From: Anaerolineae bacterium
GTDB lineage: Bacteria > Chloroflexota > Anaerolineae > 4572-78 > J111
DNA length: 64,000 nt
Assembly: GCA_023151115.1 (NCBI GenBank)
Contig: JAKLJP010000011.1
Span: 1-64,000, forward strand
Direction of reading: 5' to 3'
Both the position numbers and the translations under genes were made by a program. Under the pieces are notes generated by a model that was not told the DNA's origin, did no database searches, and saw only the letters and a program-made list of their open reading frames with translations. How positions within the stretch are numbered: position 1 is the stretch's first letter; each line of letters opens with the position of its first letter. Positions 1-7,496 of the stretch are shown one piece after another.

Positions 1-642
1 GGTCCCTTGGACTATCTGGCGCAAGCACGCACCCGAAACGGTATCGCCGGCGTAATGAAACGCGGCCACGTGGATCCGATGCTGGCAGCCCTTGAGCGTG
101 ACCAGGGCCACCTGATGGCCTTTGCGCACCTGATTGGCCATATAGCCAAACACCGTATCGGGCGGATAGGTCCAACTGTAGTCACTCACCGGTCGCCCGG
201 TCAGGTCGCCACACAAGGTCAGGTACTCTTGATGGCACAGCAGCTCGTGCACCGCTTGGTGCAGATAAGGTCGCTGGATCGCTTCCAATTCAGCTTGGAC
301 CCGCTTGACGACCTCATCAGACAGGTCGTACAAAAACCGACTGACGGTAGTGTAGTGCCCAAACTCAAGCTCCCAAGCATCGGCGACGGCCTGGTCTTTG
401 ACTAACGGGTGTGAACCCAAGTTCAAGTCGCGTAAGTATTCGTAGCCAGTTAAAGAGGCTAACCCGAACTCAAGCACTAGATCGCCGCCAGGAATAGCAT
501 CTTGATGCCGGTCTACTTGTACGGCGGCCCGCAGCCGCTGGCTCAATTGCAGATGGCGGGCAAAGCGCCCCCACGGAATTAACATCGCGTGTTGCGTCCG
601 TTGGCAAACCAGTTCTGGCTCATATTCATCTGTTAAGGGCAT
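1..642 (-). CDS. DDE-type transposase, C-terminus outside the window (partial)
   Basis: The reverse strand is open from ATG at 642 to the window edge (214 codons). An SD-like AGGAGA lies just upstream. The protein has features seen in IS4-superfamily-like transposases: an N-terminal region with FARHLQLSQRL, then CGDLTGRPVSDYS, which I take to hold the first catalytic Asp, and a following GHQVALVTLKG strand. The remaining catalytic residues would lie beyond base 1, so activity cannot be judged. The IS family is not assigned and I could not identify a terminal inverted repeat in the 643-760 region. The neighbouring repeat-flanked gene pair suggests a region open to insertion. Transposase is moderately secure; the family is not. 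Confidence 0.6.
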   Translation of the reverse strand, partial: MPLTDEYEPELVCQRTQHAMLIPWGRFARHLQLSQRLRAAVQVDRHQDAIPGGDLVLEFGLASLTGYEYLRDLNLGSHPLVKDQAVADAWELEFGHYTTVSRFLYDLSDEVVKRVQAELEAIQRPYLHQAVHELLCHQEYLTLCGDLTGRPVSDYSWTYPPDTVFGYMANQVRKGHQVALVTLKGCQHRIHVAAFHYAGDTVSGACLRQIVQGT

Positions 643-949
643 TCCGATTTCTCCTAAGTCGTCGTGACTGGACTGAATTATGAAGAAATCGGTGCATTTG
701 AAAAGTTGTTAATTTCTGACTTTTTTCACGATCTTGCGCCTGAGTGCGCAACTGCTACGTTAAGTCCAGCAATTACCGTTACGGATTCAAATCCGTAACA
801 GTCTGTAAACGTCGGTTCAGTGGACGGGAAGCCTCTCCTGGCGCAGATTTTTACCTCGGATGGTAAATCTCCTAAAGTTGTGCTAAAATTTCGTCAGAGT
901 TCAGTTAAATCAGATAATGTAATTTTAGACGGTACACATTACTGAAGTT
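643..949. other. Gene-free stretch between transposase and DUF4258 gene
   Basis: No credible gene. It holds a small hairpin near 734-751 (TTGCGC...GCGCAA) and the first copy of a ~50-bp repeat (761-809), annotated separately. A GATAAT hexamer near 912-917 could be a -10 box for the gene at 950, but no good -35 is seen. Confidence 0.5.
761..809. repeat. Direct repeat copy A with internal hairpin
   Basis: A 17-base block (TAAGTCCAGCAATTACC) is followed by a hairpin with 9-base arms (GTTACGGAT / ATCCGTAAC, 778-799) and a CTGTAAA tail. A near copy in the same orientation is at 1474-1523, so the two flank the gene pair at 950-1455. A related hairpin without the leading block is at 45126-45145. 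Confidence 0.8.
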
Positions 950-1213
950 ATGAAACCGATCCGTTTCTCTCAGCATGCTCTTGATCAAATGCGGCTGCGG
1001 GGCGCAACGCAAGAGGAAGTGAGGGAAACGGTCGAAACCAATTCGTGGCAACCGGCGAAAAGAGGCAAATATCAGGCCCGTAAAACTTTCGCTTTTGGCC
1101 GTCCTTCGCCGGTCAACCAGCAAGTTTATCCTTTCAAAACGATCCAGGTTATTTTTGCCGATGAATTGAATGAAATTGTAGTTGTCACTGTGCTGGTCTA
1201 CTATGGACAGTAG
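950..1213 (+). CDS. DUF4258 domain protein (putative toxin-like partner)
   Basis: This 87-residue protein starts FSQHALDQMRLRG and has the compact fold pattern of DUF4258. Members are often encoded next to small antitoxin-like proteins, though most are uncharacterised. The conserved H-x-x-x-QMxxRG opening and the basic middle (PAKRGKYQARKTF) are visible. The next gene (DUF2283) follows after 8 bases with its own SD, so the two form a bicistron. Flanking direct repeats suggest the pair may have moved as a unit. A toxin role is inferred from family context only. Confidence 0.75.
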   Translation: MKPIRFSQHALDQMRLRGATQEEVRETVETNSWQPAKRGKYQARKTFAFGRPSPVNQQVYPFKTIQVIFADELNEIVVVTVLVYYGQ

Positions 1214-1221
1214 GAGATTTT

Positions 1222-1455
1222 ATGAAAATTTACTATGACGCCGAAGTGGATGCACTTTACATTGAATTTCATCCCTTGGCCGACGGAACGGCGGAAGCTC
1301 GTCCTTTGAATGATGAAGTCATCGCCAATTACGGCCCGGATGGTCGCCTGGCCGGTTTGGAAATTTTAGAGGCCAGCCAGGTATTGGACCAAAAAGAAGG
1401 TCGCCTGGTTTTTGAGATTACGCCGGCTTTGGTTGGATCAGCATCCGTTTCTTAA
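1222..1455 (+). CDS. DUF2283 domain protein
   Basis: This 77-residue protein opens MKIYYDAEVDALYIEF, the hallmark of DUF2283, and continues with VIANYGPDGRLAGLEILEAS. SD AGGAG (1211-1215) lies just before the ATG. It is encoded 8 bases after the DUF4258 gene. DUF4258/DUF2283 pairs recur in Chloroflexota and cyanobacteria and resemble toxin-antitoxin modules, with this protein in the antitoxin position. That role is inference, because no DNA-binding motif is evident in this short protein. Confidence 0.8.
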   Translation: MKIYYDAEVDALYIEFHPLADGTAEARPLNDEVIANYGPDGRLAGLEILEASQVLDQKEGRLVFEITPALVGSASVS

Positions 1456-1473
1456 CCCCCTCTCTGGTGGATT

Positions 1474-1523
1474 TAAGTCCAGCAATTACCTGTTATGGAT
1501 TCAAATCCGTAACAATCAGTAAA
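1474..1523. repeat. Direct repeat copy B with internal hairpin
   Basis: It repeats the 17-base block of copy A exactly, then a hairpin with one changed base and one extra base, then a CAGTAAA tail. It begins 19 bases after the DUF2283 stop. Confidence 0.8.
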
Positions 1524-1605
1524 AAATTCTTTTGACAGGCTCAAATTAAAAAGTGAGGGGCTGAACCTAAAAATTTACCAGATCAAGGGGGCAGGCAGTC
1601 GGGAT

Positions 1606-1692
1606 GGAACACAGAGAACACGGAGGGTTTCACAGAGAAACACAGAGAAACTCTGTGAACCTCTGTGCCTTCTCTGATTGGCTCTGTGTCAA
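1606..1692. repeat. CACAGAGA-type imperfect inverted repeat, copy 1
   Basis: The left half is built from CACAGAGA words and the right half from CTCTGTG words, so the element folds on itself. Similar elements lie at 14219-14314 and 26649-26757. The rest of 1524-1712 shows no gene; the short reading frame across it is repeat sequence. Confidence 0.8.
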
Positions 1693-1712
1693 TTGCAGCG
1701 GGTCTGGCAAGA

Positions 1713-2465
1713 TTAATCCAGCCGAACCCCAAACCAATCGGCCAGCGCCGTCTGAACCTCTACTTCATCCACCAGCGCTCGTTCCTCCCGCCGACCATTC
1801 GACGTGATAATCAAGCGTTGATCGCTTAAACTGACCCGGCCGGCCGGGGTGGCGATAGAGCAGATGCGCTGCCGGGTAAAGTGCGATTCCGGCGCGGTTT
1901 GCTGGATGCGGCACATTTCGGCGAAATCGGTCAATTGGCGCGGTTGGAGGGTAAATTGGTACTGCGGCTGCCAGCCAAGTTCCCCAGAAAGTTCCCACAA
2001 GACCCACTCAGTTCCTTCAGTGGTCAGCCGGTAAGCGCCCAGCGATTGAACCTGCTCGCCCGGTTCATCCAGCCGCAGTGGGGCGCGGAAGCAGTCGCCG
2101 AAGCCGACATCGGCCAGCCAGCGTTCTTCAAGCTGCACCAGCAGGGTCAGGTGGTCAAACTCCGGGCCAAAGCTTCCATTGCCGTTCGCCACGCGGGCCG
2201 AGAGCAGGGTCACCTCAAATCTTAATTGGCGCAGCAGCCAGGCAAACAGCCCGTTGAGTTCATAACAAAAGCCGCCGCGCCGCTGCTCGACAATTTTGTG
2301 GTAAAAAGCGGCTTCGTCGGGGACAATGGGCCGGCCCAGGTGGATGTCCAAGTTTTCAAAGGGGACGGCCAGCAGGTGAGCCTGATGCAGCGCCCGCAGC
2401 GTCTCGGCGGTCGGGTCGAGCGGGCCGGTGTAGTTGATACGTTGGAGATAAGCTTCTACTTTCAT
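1713..2465 (-). CDS. Arylamine N-acetyltransferase
   Basis: The 250-residue protein matches the NAT family in length and motifs. The catalytic triad is visible: Cys67 in RGGFCYE, His105 in FDHLTLLV and Asp119 in ADVGFGD. NATs are cytoplasmic enzymes that move an acetyl group from acetyl-CoA to an arylamine, arylhydroxylamine or hydrazine through an acetyl-cysteine intermediate. Some bacterial homologues instead act as amide synthases in secondary metabolism. No biosynthetic cluster surrounds this gene, so a housekeeping or detoxifying acetyltransferase is the simpler reading. Start ATG at 2465 gives the usual N-terminus (VEAYLQRINY). Confidence 0.93.
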   Translation of the reverse strand: MKVEAYLQRINYTGPLDPTAETLRALHQAHLLAVPFENLDIHLGRPIVPDEAAFYHKIVEQRRGGFCYELNGLFAWLLRQLRFEVTLLSARVANGNGSFGPEFDHLTLLVQLEERWLADVGFGDCFRAPLRLDEPGEQVQSLGAYRLTTEGTEWVLWELSGELGWQPQYQFTLQPRQLTDFAEMCRIQQTAPESHFTRQRICSIATPAGRVSLSDQRLIITSNGRREERALVDEVEVQTALADWFGVRLD

Positions 2466-2585
2466 CGGCTGGTTTCAATCACGAATATGACGAATGGGCG
2501 AATGGCACGAATTTTAGATAAATTATACCAAACCATTGGTGACATTTGTCTTTTCATGCCATTCGTGATAAGAATTTGAATCCGA

Positions 2586-3407
2586 TTATGATGAAAGACC
2601 TTCGCTGATGGCCCGCAAATAGCGCGCCTTCGAGCGGGCAACCGCTCCTTTCGCGTCGGCCGTAACAACCCGGTCAAACCAGATGCCGTAAATCCGGTCA
2701 TAGGCAAACGGCTCGACGGCCTGAACAATCCGCTCGACCGCCGGGGCCGGCAAGGGGATGAAATTAGGATAGCTGTACATAAAGGTCACGTAGCGGGTGT
2801 CGGGAACTACAAAAATCGTGTCGCCGCTGAGCAGAACGCCGCGTCCTTCCGCGCCATCGGCCCAGTGGAGGATGGCGCTGCCGGGGAAGTGACCGCCGCC
2901 GTTGATCAGGGTCAAGCCCCGGCCCAGAGAATAGGTGGGGCTGTCCCAGTAGACGATGACCGGGTCGGGCCGCATGACCCATTTCCGGTTGGCCGCGTGC
3001 AGGTAAATCGGAACGCCGCCAAAAGCGTGGCTCCATTCGACCATGCCGGAGTAAAAGTGGGGGTGGGAGATGGCGATGGCCGACAGACCACCCAACGCCT
3101 CGATCTGGTCAATGGTAGCCTGGTCAATCAGCGAGATACAATCCCACAAAACGTTGCCCTCGGGCCGCTGCACAAGCAGGGCGCGCTGGCCGATGGCAAA
3201 GGTCGGCTCCGTGCCAATCCCAATCAGGTTTGGCTCCTGGGGTTTGAAGCTGTTGGTATGGTCGGCGCGCAGTTCGGCCAGGGTGGTCCAGGTCTGCCCT
3301 TTGGCATTGACATACTGGCGCTCGTCTTCACAAATGAGGCAGTGCTCCGGCGGTTCAGCCGTGGCCGAAAATTGGACTCCACAGGTGGTGCAAATGTAAT
3401 GGGGCAT
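2586..3407 (-). CDS. Rubredoxin-like zinc ribbon fused to a metallo-beta-lactamase-fold hydrolase
   Basis: The N-terminus carries CTTCG...CLIC, a small metal-binding knuckle. An MBL-fold core follows, with ISHPHFYSG in the place of the HxHxDH motif, then GGGHFPGS and SGDTIF. The normal Asp-His end of the first motif is replaced by Tyr-Ser, so the metal site may hold one metal or be altered. ATG at 3407 is preferred over the in-frame ATG at 3425 because the purine-rich SD GGAG lies between them, 9 bases before 3407. Function is probably a hydrolase or thiol-ester-type enzyme; the substrate cannot be read from sequence. The gene is about 120 bases upstream of the NAT gene on the same strand. 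Confidence 0.8.
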   Translation of the reverse strand: MPHYICTTCGVQFSATAEPPEHCLICEDERQYVNAKGQTWTTLAELRADHTNSFKPQEPNLIGIGTEPTFAIGQRALLVQRPEGNVLWDCISLIDQATIDQIEALGGLSAIAISHPHFYSGMVEWSHAFGGVPIYLHAANRKWVMRPDPVIVYWDSPTYSLGRGLTLINGGGHFPGSAILHWADGAEGRGVLLSGDTIFVVPDTRYVTFMYSYPNFIPLPAPAVERIVQAVEPFAYDRIYGIWFDRVVTADAKGAVARSKARYLRAISEGLSS

Positions 3408-3427
3408 TGGTTTGATCTCCTTCAAAA

Positions 3428-3525
3428 ATAGTAGACAGTAGACAGCGCCCTTCGGCGTACCCGAAGGGGTATAGACAGGGAAATCTTACAACACTGCGAC
3501 CTTGCTACCCTGCTACCTTGATTAT
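3428..3525. repeat. Low-complexity word repeat with small hairpin
   Basis: TAGACAG words (3431-3479) surround an 8-bp hairpin (CCCTTCGG 3448-3455 / CCGAAGGG 3461-3468). CCTTGCTAC-type words follow at 3500-3521. It is one member of the word-repeat family seen throughout the window. Confidence 0.65.
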
Positions 3526-3613
3526 ACCCAAGCCCAGGGTTGGTTACATCCACCATAAGTTGGATAAGCTGAGGCAAAAAGGACAGCTCACCGCTGTTCT
3601 TTCGTACAGGAAG

Positions 3614-4480
3614 TTAGCGGAGGCCCTCGATGACCGCGCTCATGTTTTGCTCGCCCCAACCTTTCGCCAGGGCCAGCCGGTAAAGCTGAGCCGCCACCGC
3701 CGAGAGCGGCATGGCCTGGCCCACGTCGGCGGCCATTTGAAGGGCGTAAAGGGCGTCTTTGTGCATCCACTGCACCGAGAAGTTGACCGGCTCGTGCGCG
3801 CTGTTGACCATGCGGGTGGCGTGGTTTTGCACCAGGGGACTGCCGACCGCGCCGCTGGTCAAACCCTGTACCACTAGTTCCAGGTCCAACCCGGCTTTTT
3901 CGGCCAGCAGTAGACCCTCGGCCAGAGCGACGGCCTGGGCCGCAGCCATGAGATTGACCACCATTTTGTAAGCTGTGCCGGCCCCCGGCGGGCCAAAGTG
4001 AATGATCTCCCGGCTGTAAGCTTCCAGCACCGGGCGAGCTTCGGCCAATGTAGCCTCGTCCGCCCCGACCAGCAGGGTCAGTGTGCCGTTCTCCGCGCCG
4101 GGCCGCCCCCCGGTAACAGGGCAATCAATAAAGCGCAGCCCGGCGGCAGTGACCGCCTGGTGCAGTTCCTTGACCCAGCCCAACGAGACGGTGGTGCTTT
4201 CAATCGCAATCGCGCCCGGTTTGGGCTGACCGGTCAGAACGCCTTCTGCGCCCAGCCAAACCTCTTTCGAGGCAGGGTCATCGCCGACAATCGAGATAAT
4301 TACGTCGGCGTCTGCGGCAGCTTCACCGGGCGTCGCCGCGCTCGTGGCCCCGGCTTCCAGCAAGGGCCGAATTTTGGCGGCAGTCCGGTTATAAACTGTG
4401 ACCTTGTAGCCGGCCTTCAACAGGCAGTGAGCCATCCCCGCGCCCATAATGCCTGTGCCGATAAAAGCAATTTTAGTCAT
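3614..4480 (-). CDS. NAD(P)-dependent 3-hydroxyisobutyrate dehydrogenase-family oxidoreductase
   Basis: The 288-residue protein opens with the Rossmann motif IAFIGTGIMGAGMA. It has the family substrate loop PVTGGRPGAENGTLTL (about residues 121-136) and the catalytic Lys172 in GAGTAYKMVVN. Family members oxidise short 3-hydroxy acids such as 3-hydroxyisobutyrate, tartronate semialdehyde or tetronates, or reduce glyoxylate/succinic semialdehyde. The neighbours (MBL protein and purE) do not reveal the substrate. ATG at 4480 is chosen because GGGAG lies 8 bases before it; the longer ATG at 4495 would sit on the wrong side of that SD. Confidence 0.88.
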   Translation of the reverse strand: MTKIAFIGTGIMGAGMAHCLLKAGYKVTVYNRTAAKIRPLLEAGATSAATPGEAAADADVIISIVGDDPASKEVWLGAEGVLTGQPKPGAIAIESTTVSLGWVKELHQAVTAAGLRFIDCPVTGGRPGAENGTLTLLVGADEATLAEARPVLEAYSREIIHFGPPGAGTAYKMVVNLMAAAQAVALAEGLLLAEKAGLDLELVVQGLTSGAVGSPLVQNHATRMVNSAHEPVNFSVQWMHKDALYALQMAADVGQAMPLSAVAAQLYRLALAKGWGEQNMSAVIEGLR

Positions 4481-4531
4481 GGTTATTCTCCCCAAGTCCC
4501 TATTCAGGTTTCGTTACTACTCAGGCTTATG

Positions 4532-4641
4532 TCATCCTTCGACAAGCTCAGGACAGGTTTCGAGACCGAAGGTCGAGAAATCCCCAAGGTACATCACGTA
4601 AAAGGAAGGCATCGGGGATTTCTCCCTGCGGTCGAAATGAC
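4532..4641. repeat. Intergenic inverted repeat
   Basis: An 11-bp perfect stem (GAGAAATCCCC 4575-4585 / GGGGATTTCTC 4614-4624) sits inside outer TTCGAC/GTCGAA pairs. It fills the gap between purE and the dehydrogenase gene and may end or process the purE transcript. Confidence 0.7.
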
Positions 4642-4665
4642 ATGGCTGAGCAATTACCAAATTTC

Positions 4666-5160
4666 TTAAATCTTGAGCGACTTGACTTCATTAGCCACCG
4701 TTTCGGCGTAAAGCTTTAACTTCTGGGCAATAGCTGGATATTTGATACCCAAAATTCTGGCTGCCATCAACCCGGCGTTTCTGGCATTGCCAATGGCCAT
4801 GGTGGCTACCGGCACCCCGGCCGGCATCTGGACAATCGAGAGCAGCGAGTCCAGCCCTTGCAGCGTTTTACTTTGCACCGGCACGCCGATTACCGGCAGG
4901 GTGGTCATCGCCGCGGTCATGCCCGGCAAGTGAGCCGCCCCGCCTGCTCCGGCGATAATCACCTCCAGGCCGCGCTCCGCCGCGCTCGAAGCGTACTCGA
5001 CCATCAAATCCGGGGTGCGGTGAGCCGACACTACCCGCAGTTCATAGGAAATTTCAAACTGCTCCAATATCTCAGCCGCGCCGCGCATGGTCTCCAAATC
5101 GGAAATGCTGCCCATAATAATGCCCACCAGCGGGCTGGAGTCGCTCGGTTTTGTTTCCAT
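4666..5160 (-). CDS. purE: N5-carboxyaminoimidazole ribonucleotide mutase
   Basis: This class I PurE (164 residues) has the phosphate- and ribose-binding motifs [16 protein letters not shown] and [12 protein letters not shown], and the C-terminal [14 protein letters not shown] helix. It converts N5-CAIR to CAIR in de novo purine synthesis. PurK, which makes N5-CAIR, is encoded about 27 kb away at 31917-33059, so the common purEK pair is split here. The start at 5160 is set by the strong SD AGGAGGT 6-8 bases upstream; an in-frame ATG at 5193 lies before that SD. Confidence 0.96.
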   Translation of the reverse strand: METKPSDSSPLVGIIMGSISDLETMRGAAEILEQFEISYELRVVSAHRTPDLMVEYASSAAERGLEVIIAGAGGAAHLPGMTAAMTTLPVIGVPVQSKTLQGLDSLLSIVQMPAGVPVATMAIGNARNAGLMAARILGIKYPAIAQKLKLYAETVANEVKSLKI

Positions 5161-5349
5161 TTTTACCTCCTGATAGGTGATGATTCTAGGCAAAAACCCT
5201 CACGTATCACGTTTCACGCATCACACCGATCAAATTTATTTGGACGATCTAAATCTTGAACGCGCCTAATACTAAAGTCACTGCGAAATTTAGCCAAAAT
5301 CCAGGTTATTTTTTAGCCAGGCCAACTTATGCTAATATTATGCCCACCT

Positions 5350-5407
5350 AAAGGATGAAGGCAGAAGGATGAGGGCGGAAATTTTCATCCTTCATCCTTC
5401 ATCCTTA
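5350..5407. repeat. Word-based inverted repeat (GGATGAAGG type)
   Basis: The left arm (5350-5378) repeats AAGGATGAGGG-like words and the right arm (5386-5407) repeats CATCCTT. The element ends 18 bases before the start of the next gene. The same word family occurs at 30535-30600. Confidence 0.85.
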
Positions 5408-5425
5408 TATATAGGTTGCCGATTT

Positions 5426-6508
5426 ATGGATATGTTGCTCAGGGTTTTGGTTTTTGCGGCGGGCCTGGTTTTGGTGGTGTATGTTTCGCTCTCGGCCATC
5501 CGCACCTTTGTGTTGCCTCGCGCCTCACCAGAATTTTTAAGCCGGCTCCTTTTTATGACGATCCGTTTCTTCTTTGATCTGCAGGCCAAAAAAGCCAGAT
5601 CGTATGAGGAGCGTGACCAGATCATGGCGCTTTACGCGCCGCTCAGCCTGATTTTGTTGTTACCGCTGTGGCTCGCCTTGATTTTAATCGGCTATATGGG
5701 CATGTTTTGGGCTATTGGCGTACAGCCCTGGAGCGCGGCCTTTTTAGCCAGCGGCTCGGCCCTCTTTACCCTGGGCTTTGTGCCCGCCACCGATTTAGCC
5801 ACCGGTTTTCTGGAATTTTCCGAGGCCACGATTGGCCTGATTTTGATTGCCGTCTTAATTGCTTATCTGCCGACGATGTATTCGGCCTTCTCCCGGCGCG
5901 AGGCAGCCGTAGCTTTGCTGGAGGTGCGCGCCGGGACGCCTCCTTCGGCGGTGGAGATGATTCTCCGCTTTCAGCGCATTCACGGGCTGAACCGCCTGAC
6001 CCAACAGTGGATCGCCTGGGAGAATTGGTTTGTCGAACTGGATGAAAGCCATACCTCGCTGGCGGCGCTGGTCTTCTTTCGCTCGCCCCAGCCCCAGCAC
6101 TCATGGATCACCGCCGCCGGGACGGTGCTCGATGCGGCGGCGCTGGTCGACTCGACTGTAGATGTGCCGCGAGAAGCGGAGGCGCAGTTGTGCCTGCGGG
6201 CCGGCTACATTGCCCTACGCCGGATTGCCGATTTTTTTGACATCCCTTACAATCCCAACCCCCAACCCGATGACCCCATCAGCATCAGCCGCGATGAGTT
6301 TGACGCCGTTTATGATCGGCTGGCCGAGCAAGGCGTTCCGCTCAAACCCGACCGTGACGAAGCCTGGCGCAACTTTGCCGGTTGGCGGGTCAATTATGAC
6401 GCTGTTCTGCTGTCCTTAGCCCGGCTGATTATGGCTCCTTACGCCCCCTGGTCGTCGGACCGGTCGCTGCCGTTTCGGCGGGGGCTGTTCAGGCGGCGGC
6501 GCAGGTGA
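5426..6508 (+). CDS. Membrane protein resembling a potassium-channel subunit with a cytoplasmic domain
   Basis: The 360-residue protein has hydrophobic segments at about 3-25, 68-97 and 128-150. Between the last two lies SGSALFTLGFVPATD, placed like a channel pore loop with TLGF where a K+ channel has TVGYG. The second and third segments plus the loop therefore look like a two-helix ion-channel unit, but the selectivity sequence is degenerate. The C-terminal ~200 residues are soluble, acidic and of unknown fold. ATG at 5426 is preferred; the in-frame ATG at 5369 lies inside the repeat at 5350-5407. Ion transport is an inference from the pore-like pattern. Confidence 0.6.
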   Translation: MDMLLRVLVFAAGLVLVVYVSLSAIRTFVLPRASPEFLSRLLFMTIRFFFDLQAKKARSYEERDQIMALYAPLSLILLLPLWLALILIGYMGMFWAIGVQPWSAAFLASGSALFTLGFVPATDLATGFLEFSEATIGLILIAVLIAYLPTMYSAFSRREAAVALLEVRAGTPPSAVEMILRFQRIHGLNRLTQQWIAWENWFVELDESHTSLAALVFFRSPQPQHSWITAAGTVLDAAALVDSTVDVPREAEAQLCLRAGYIALRRIADFFDIPYNPNPQPDDPISISRDEFDAVYDRLAEQGVPLKPDRDEAWRNFAGWRVNYDAVLLSLARLIMAPYAPWSSDRSLPFRRGLFRRRRR

Positions 6509-6537
6509 AAGTTGTTTGTTTGAGGGTGGTTATAGAG

Positions 6538-6543
6538 TATAAT
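6538..6543 (+). promoter_or_regulatory. TATAAT box 7 bases before the methylase start (leaderless gene)
   Basis: A perfect -10 hexamer lies so close to the ATG at 6551 that transcription would begin at or beside the start codon. No SD is present. The -35 is unclear (TTGTTT at 6512-6517 gives a 20-base spacer). Confidence 0.55.
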
Positions 6544-6550
6544 TCTGCTG

Positions 6551-7474
6551 ATGGCCTATACCTTGTTAGTTCCACCCATCAAATGTCAAGGGATTAAAAC
6601 AAAACTCGTTCCAGAGATCAAAAACCTGGTAAGTGACATAGATTTTGACCGCTGGATTGAACCTTTTTGTGGCTCCTGTGTAGTCGCCTTAAATATTCAG
6701 CCGAAAAAAGCATTGCTGGCAGATACAAATGTTCACATTATTCAATTTTACAAAGACATTCAAAGTCGTTCTATAACCCCCGGAGGAGTCAAGGAGTTTT
6801 TGACCGAACAGGGGCAGCAGCTTAGAACTAAGGGAGAAACTCACTATTATGAAATCCGGGAGCGATTTAACCTCTCGGCCAATTCTTACGATTTTTTATT
6901 CCTCAATCGCGCCTGTTTTAACGGGGTGATGCGCTTTAATCGTAAAGGCCATTTTAATGTCCCTTTCTGCCGCAAACCCGACCGTTTCTCACCGGCCTAT
7001 GTCACCAAAATTGTCAATCAGATCAGAACCATCGCTACGGTTATTCATGCCAGCGATTGGGTATTTGCAGCTATGGATTTTCAGAAAAGTTTGAGTCAGG
7101 TTAAATCAAATGATATGGTTTATGCCGACCCCCCCTATATGGGCCGGCATGTTGACTATTTCAACAGTTGGTCAGAGACACATGAAGATTTCTTAGTTAC
7201 CTCGTTACAAAACCTTTCCTGTAAATTTATCCTTTCGACCTGGCACAGCAACGAATTTCGCCGCAATCCTCTGATTGACAAAAACTGGAATAGCAATGGC
7301 TTTCACCTATTTACCAAAGAACATTTCTACCATGTTGGTTCACACGAAGACCTCCGCCATGCTATGCTCGAAGCTTTGATTACAAATTTTGCTTTAGAAG
7401 TCTCTCAACCGGCTCAACCAGAGTACGCCCAATTGAGACTCCTTGAGTTGCCATTTAACACGTACAAAGTTTGA
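6551..7474 (+). CDS. D12-class DNA adenine methyltransferase
   Basis: This Dam/D12-type enzyme transfers a methyl group from S-adenosylmethionine to adenine N6. Visible motifs are the N-terminal PPIKCQGIKTKLV, the SAM-binding EPFCGSCVV (37-45), FNGVMRFNRKGHFNVPF (123-139) and the catalytic DPPY (193-196). The first motif departs from the usual PxKWxGGK, with CQG for WxGG. No restriction endonuclease gene is next to it, so it is an orphan methylase or a remnant of a modification system. The gene is visibly more A+T-rich than its neighbours and appears leaderless, both consistent with recent acquisition. Recognition site unknown. Confidence 0.9.
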   Translation: MAYTLLVPPIKCQGIKTKLVPEIKNLVSDIDFDRWIEPFCGSCVVALNIQPKKALLADTNVHIIQFYKDIQSRSITPGGVKEFLTEQGQQLRTKGETHYYEIRERFNLSANSYDFLFLNRACFNGVMRFNRKGHFNVPFCRKPDRFSPAYVTKIVNQIRTIATVIHASDWVFAAMDFQKSLSQVKSNDMVYADPPYMGRHVDYFNSWSETHEDFLVTSLQNLSCKFILSTWHSNEFRRNPLIDKNWNSNGFHLFTKEHFYHVGSHEDLRHAMLEALITNFALEVSQPAQPEYAQLRLLELPFNTYKV

Positions 7475-7496
7475 CCCATAAGTTGATATGTAACTG

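Noticed and set aside
778..799. GGATTCAAATCC looks like a tRNA T-arm
   Set aside because: No acceptor, D or anticodon arms flank it; it is a repeat hairpin seen three times in the window.
1604..1807. Open frame starting MEHREHGG
   Set aside because: It is the CACAGAGA repeat plus antisense of the NAT gene.
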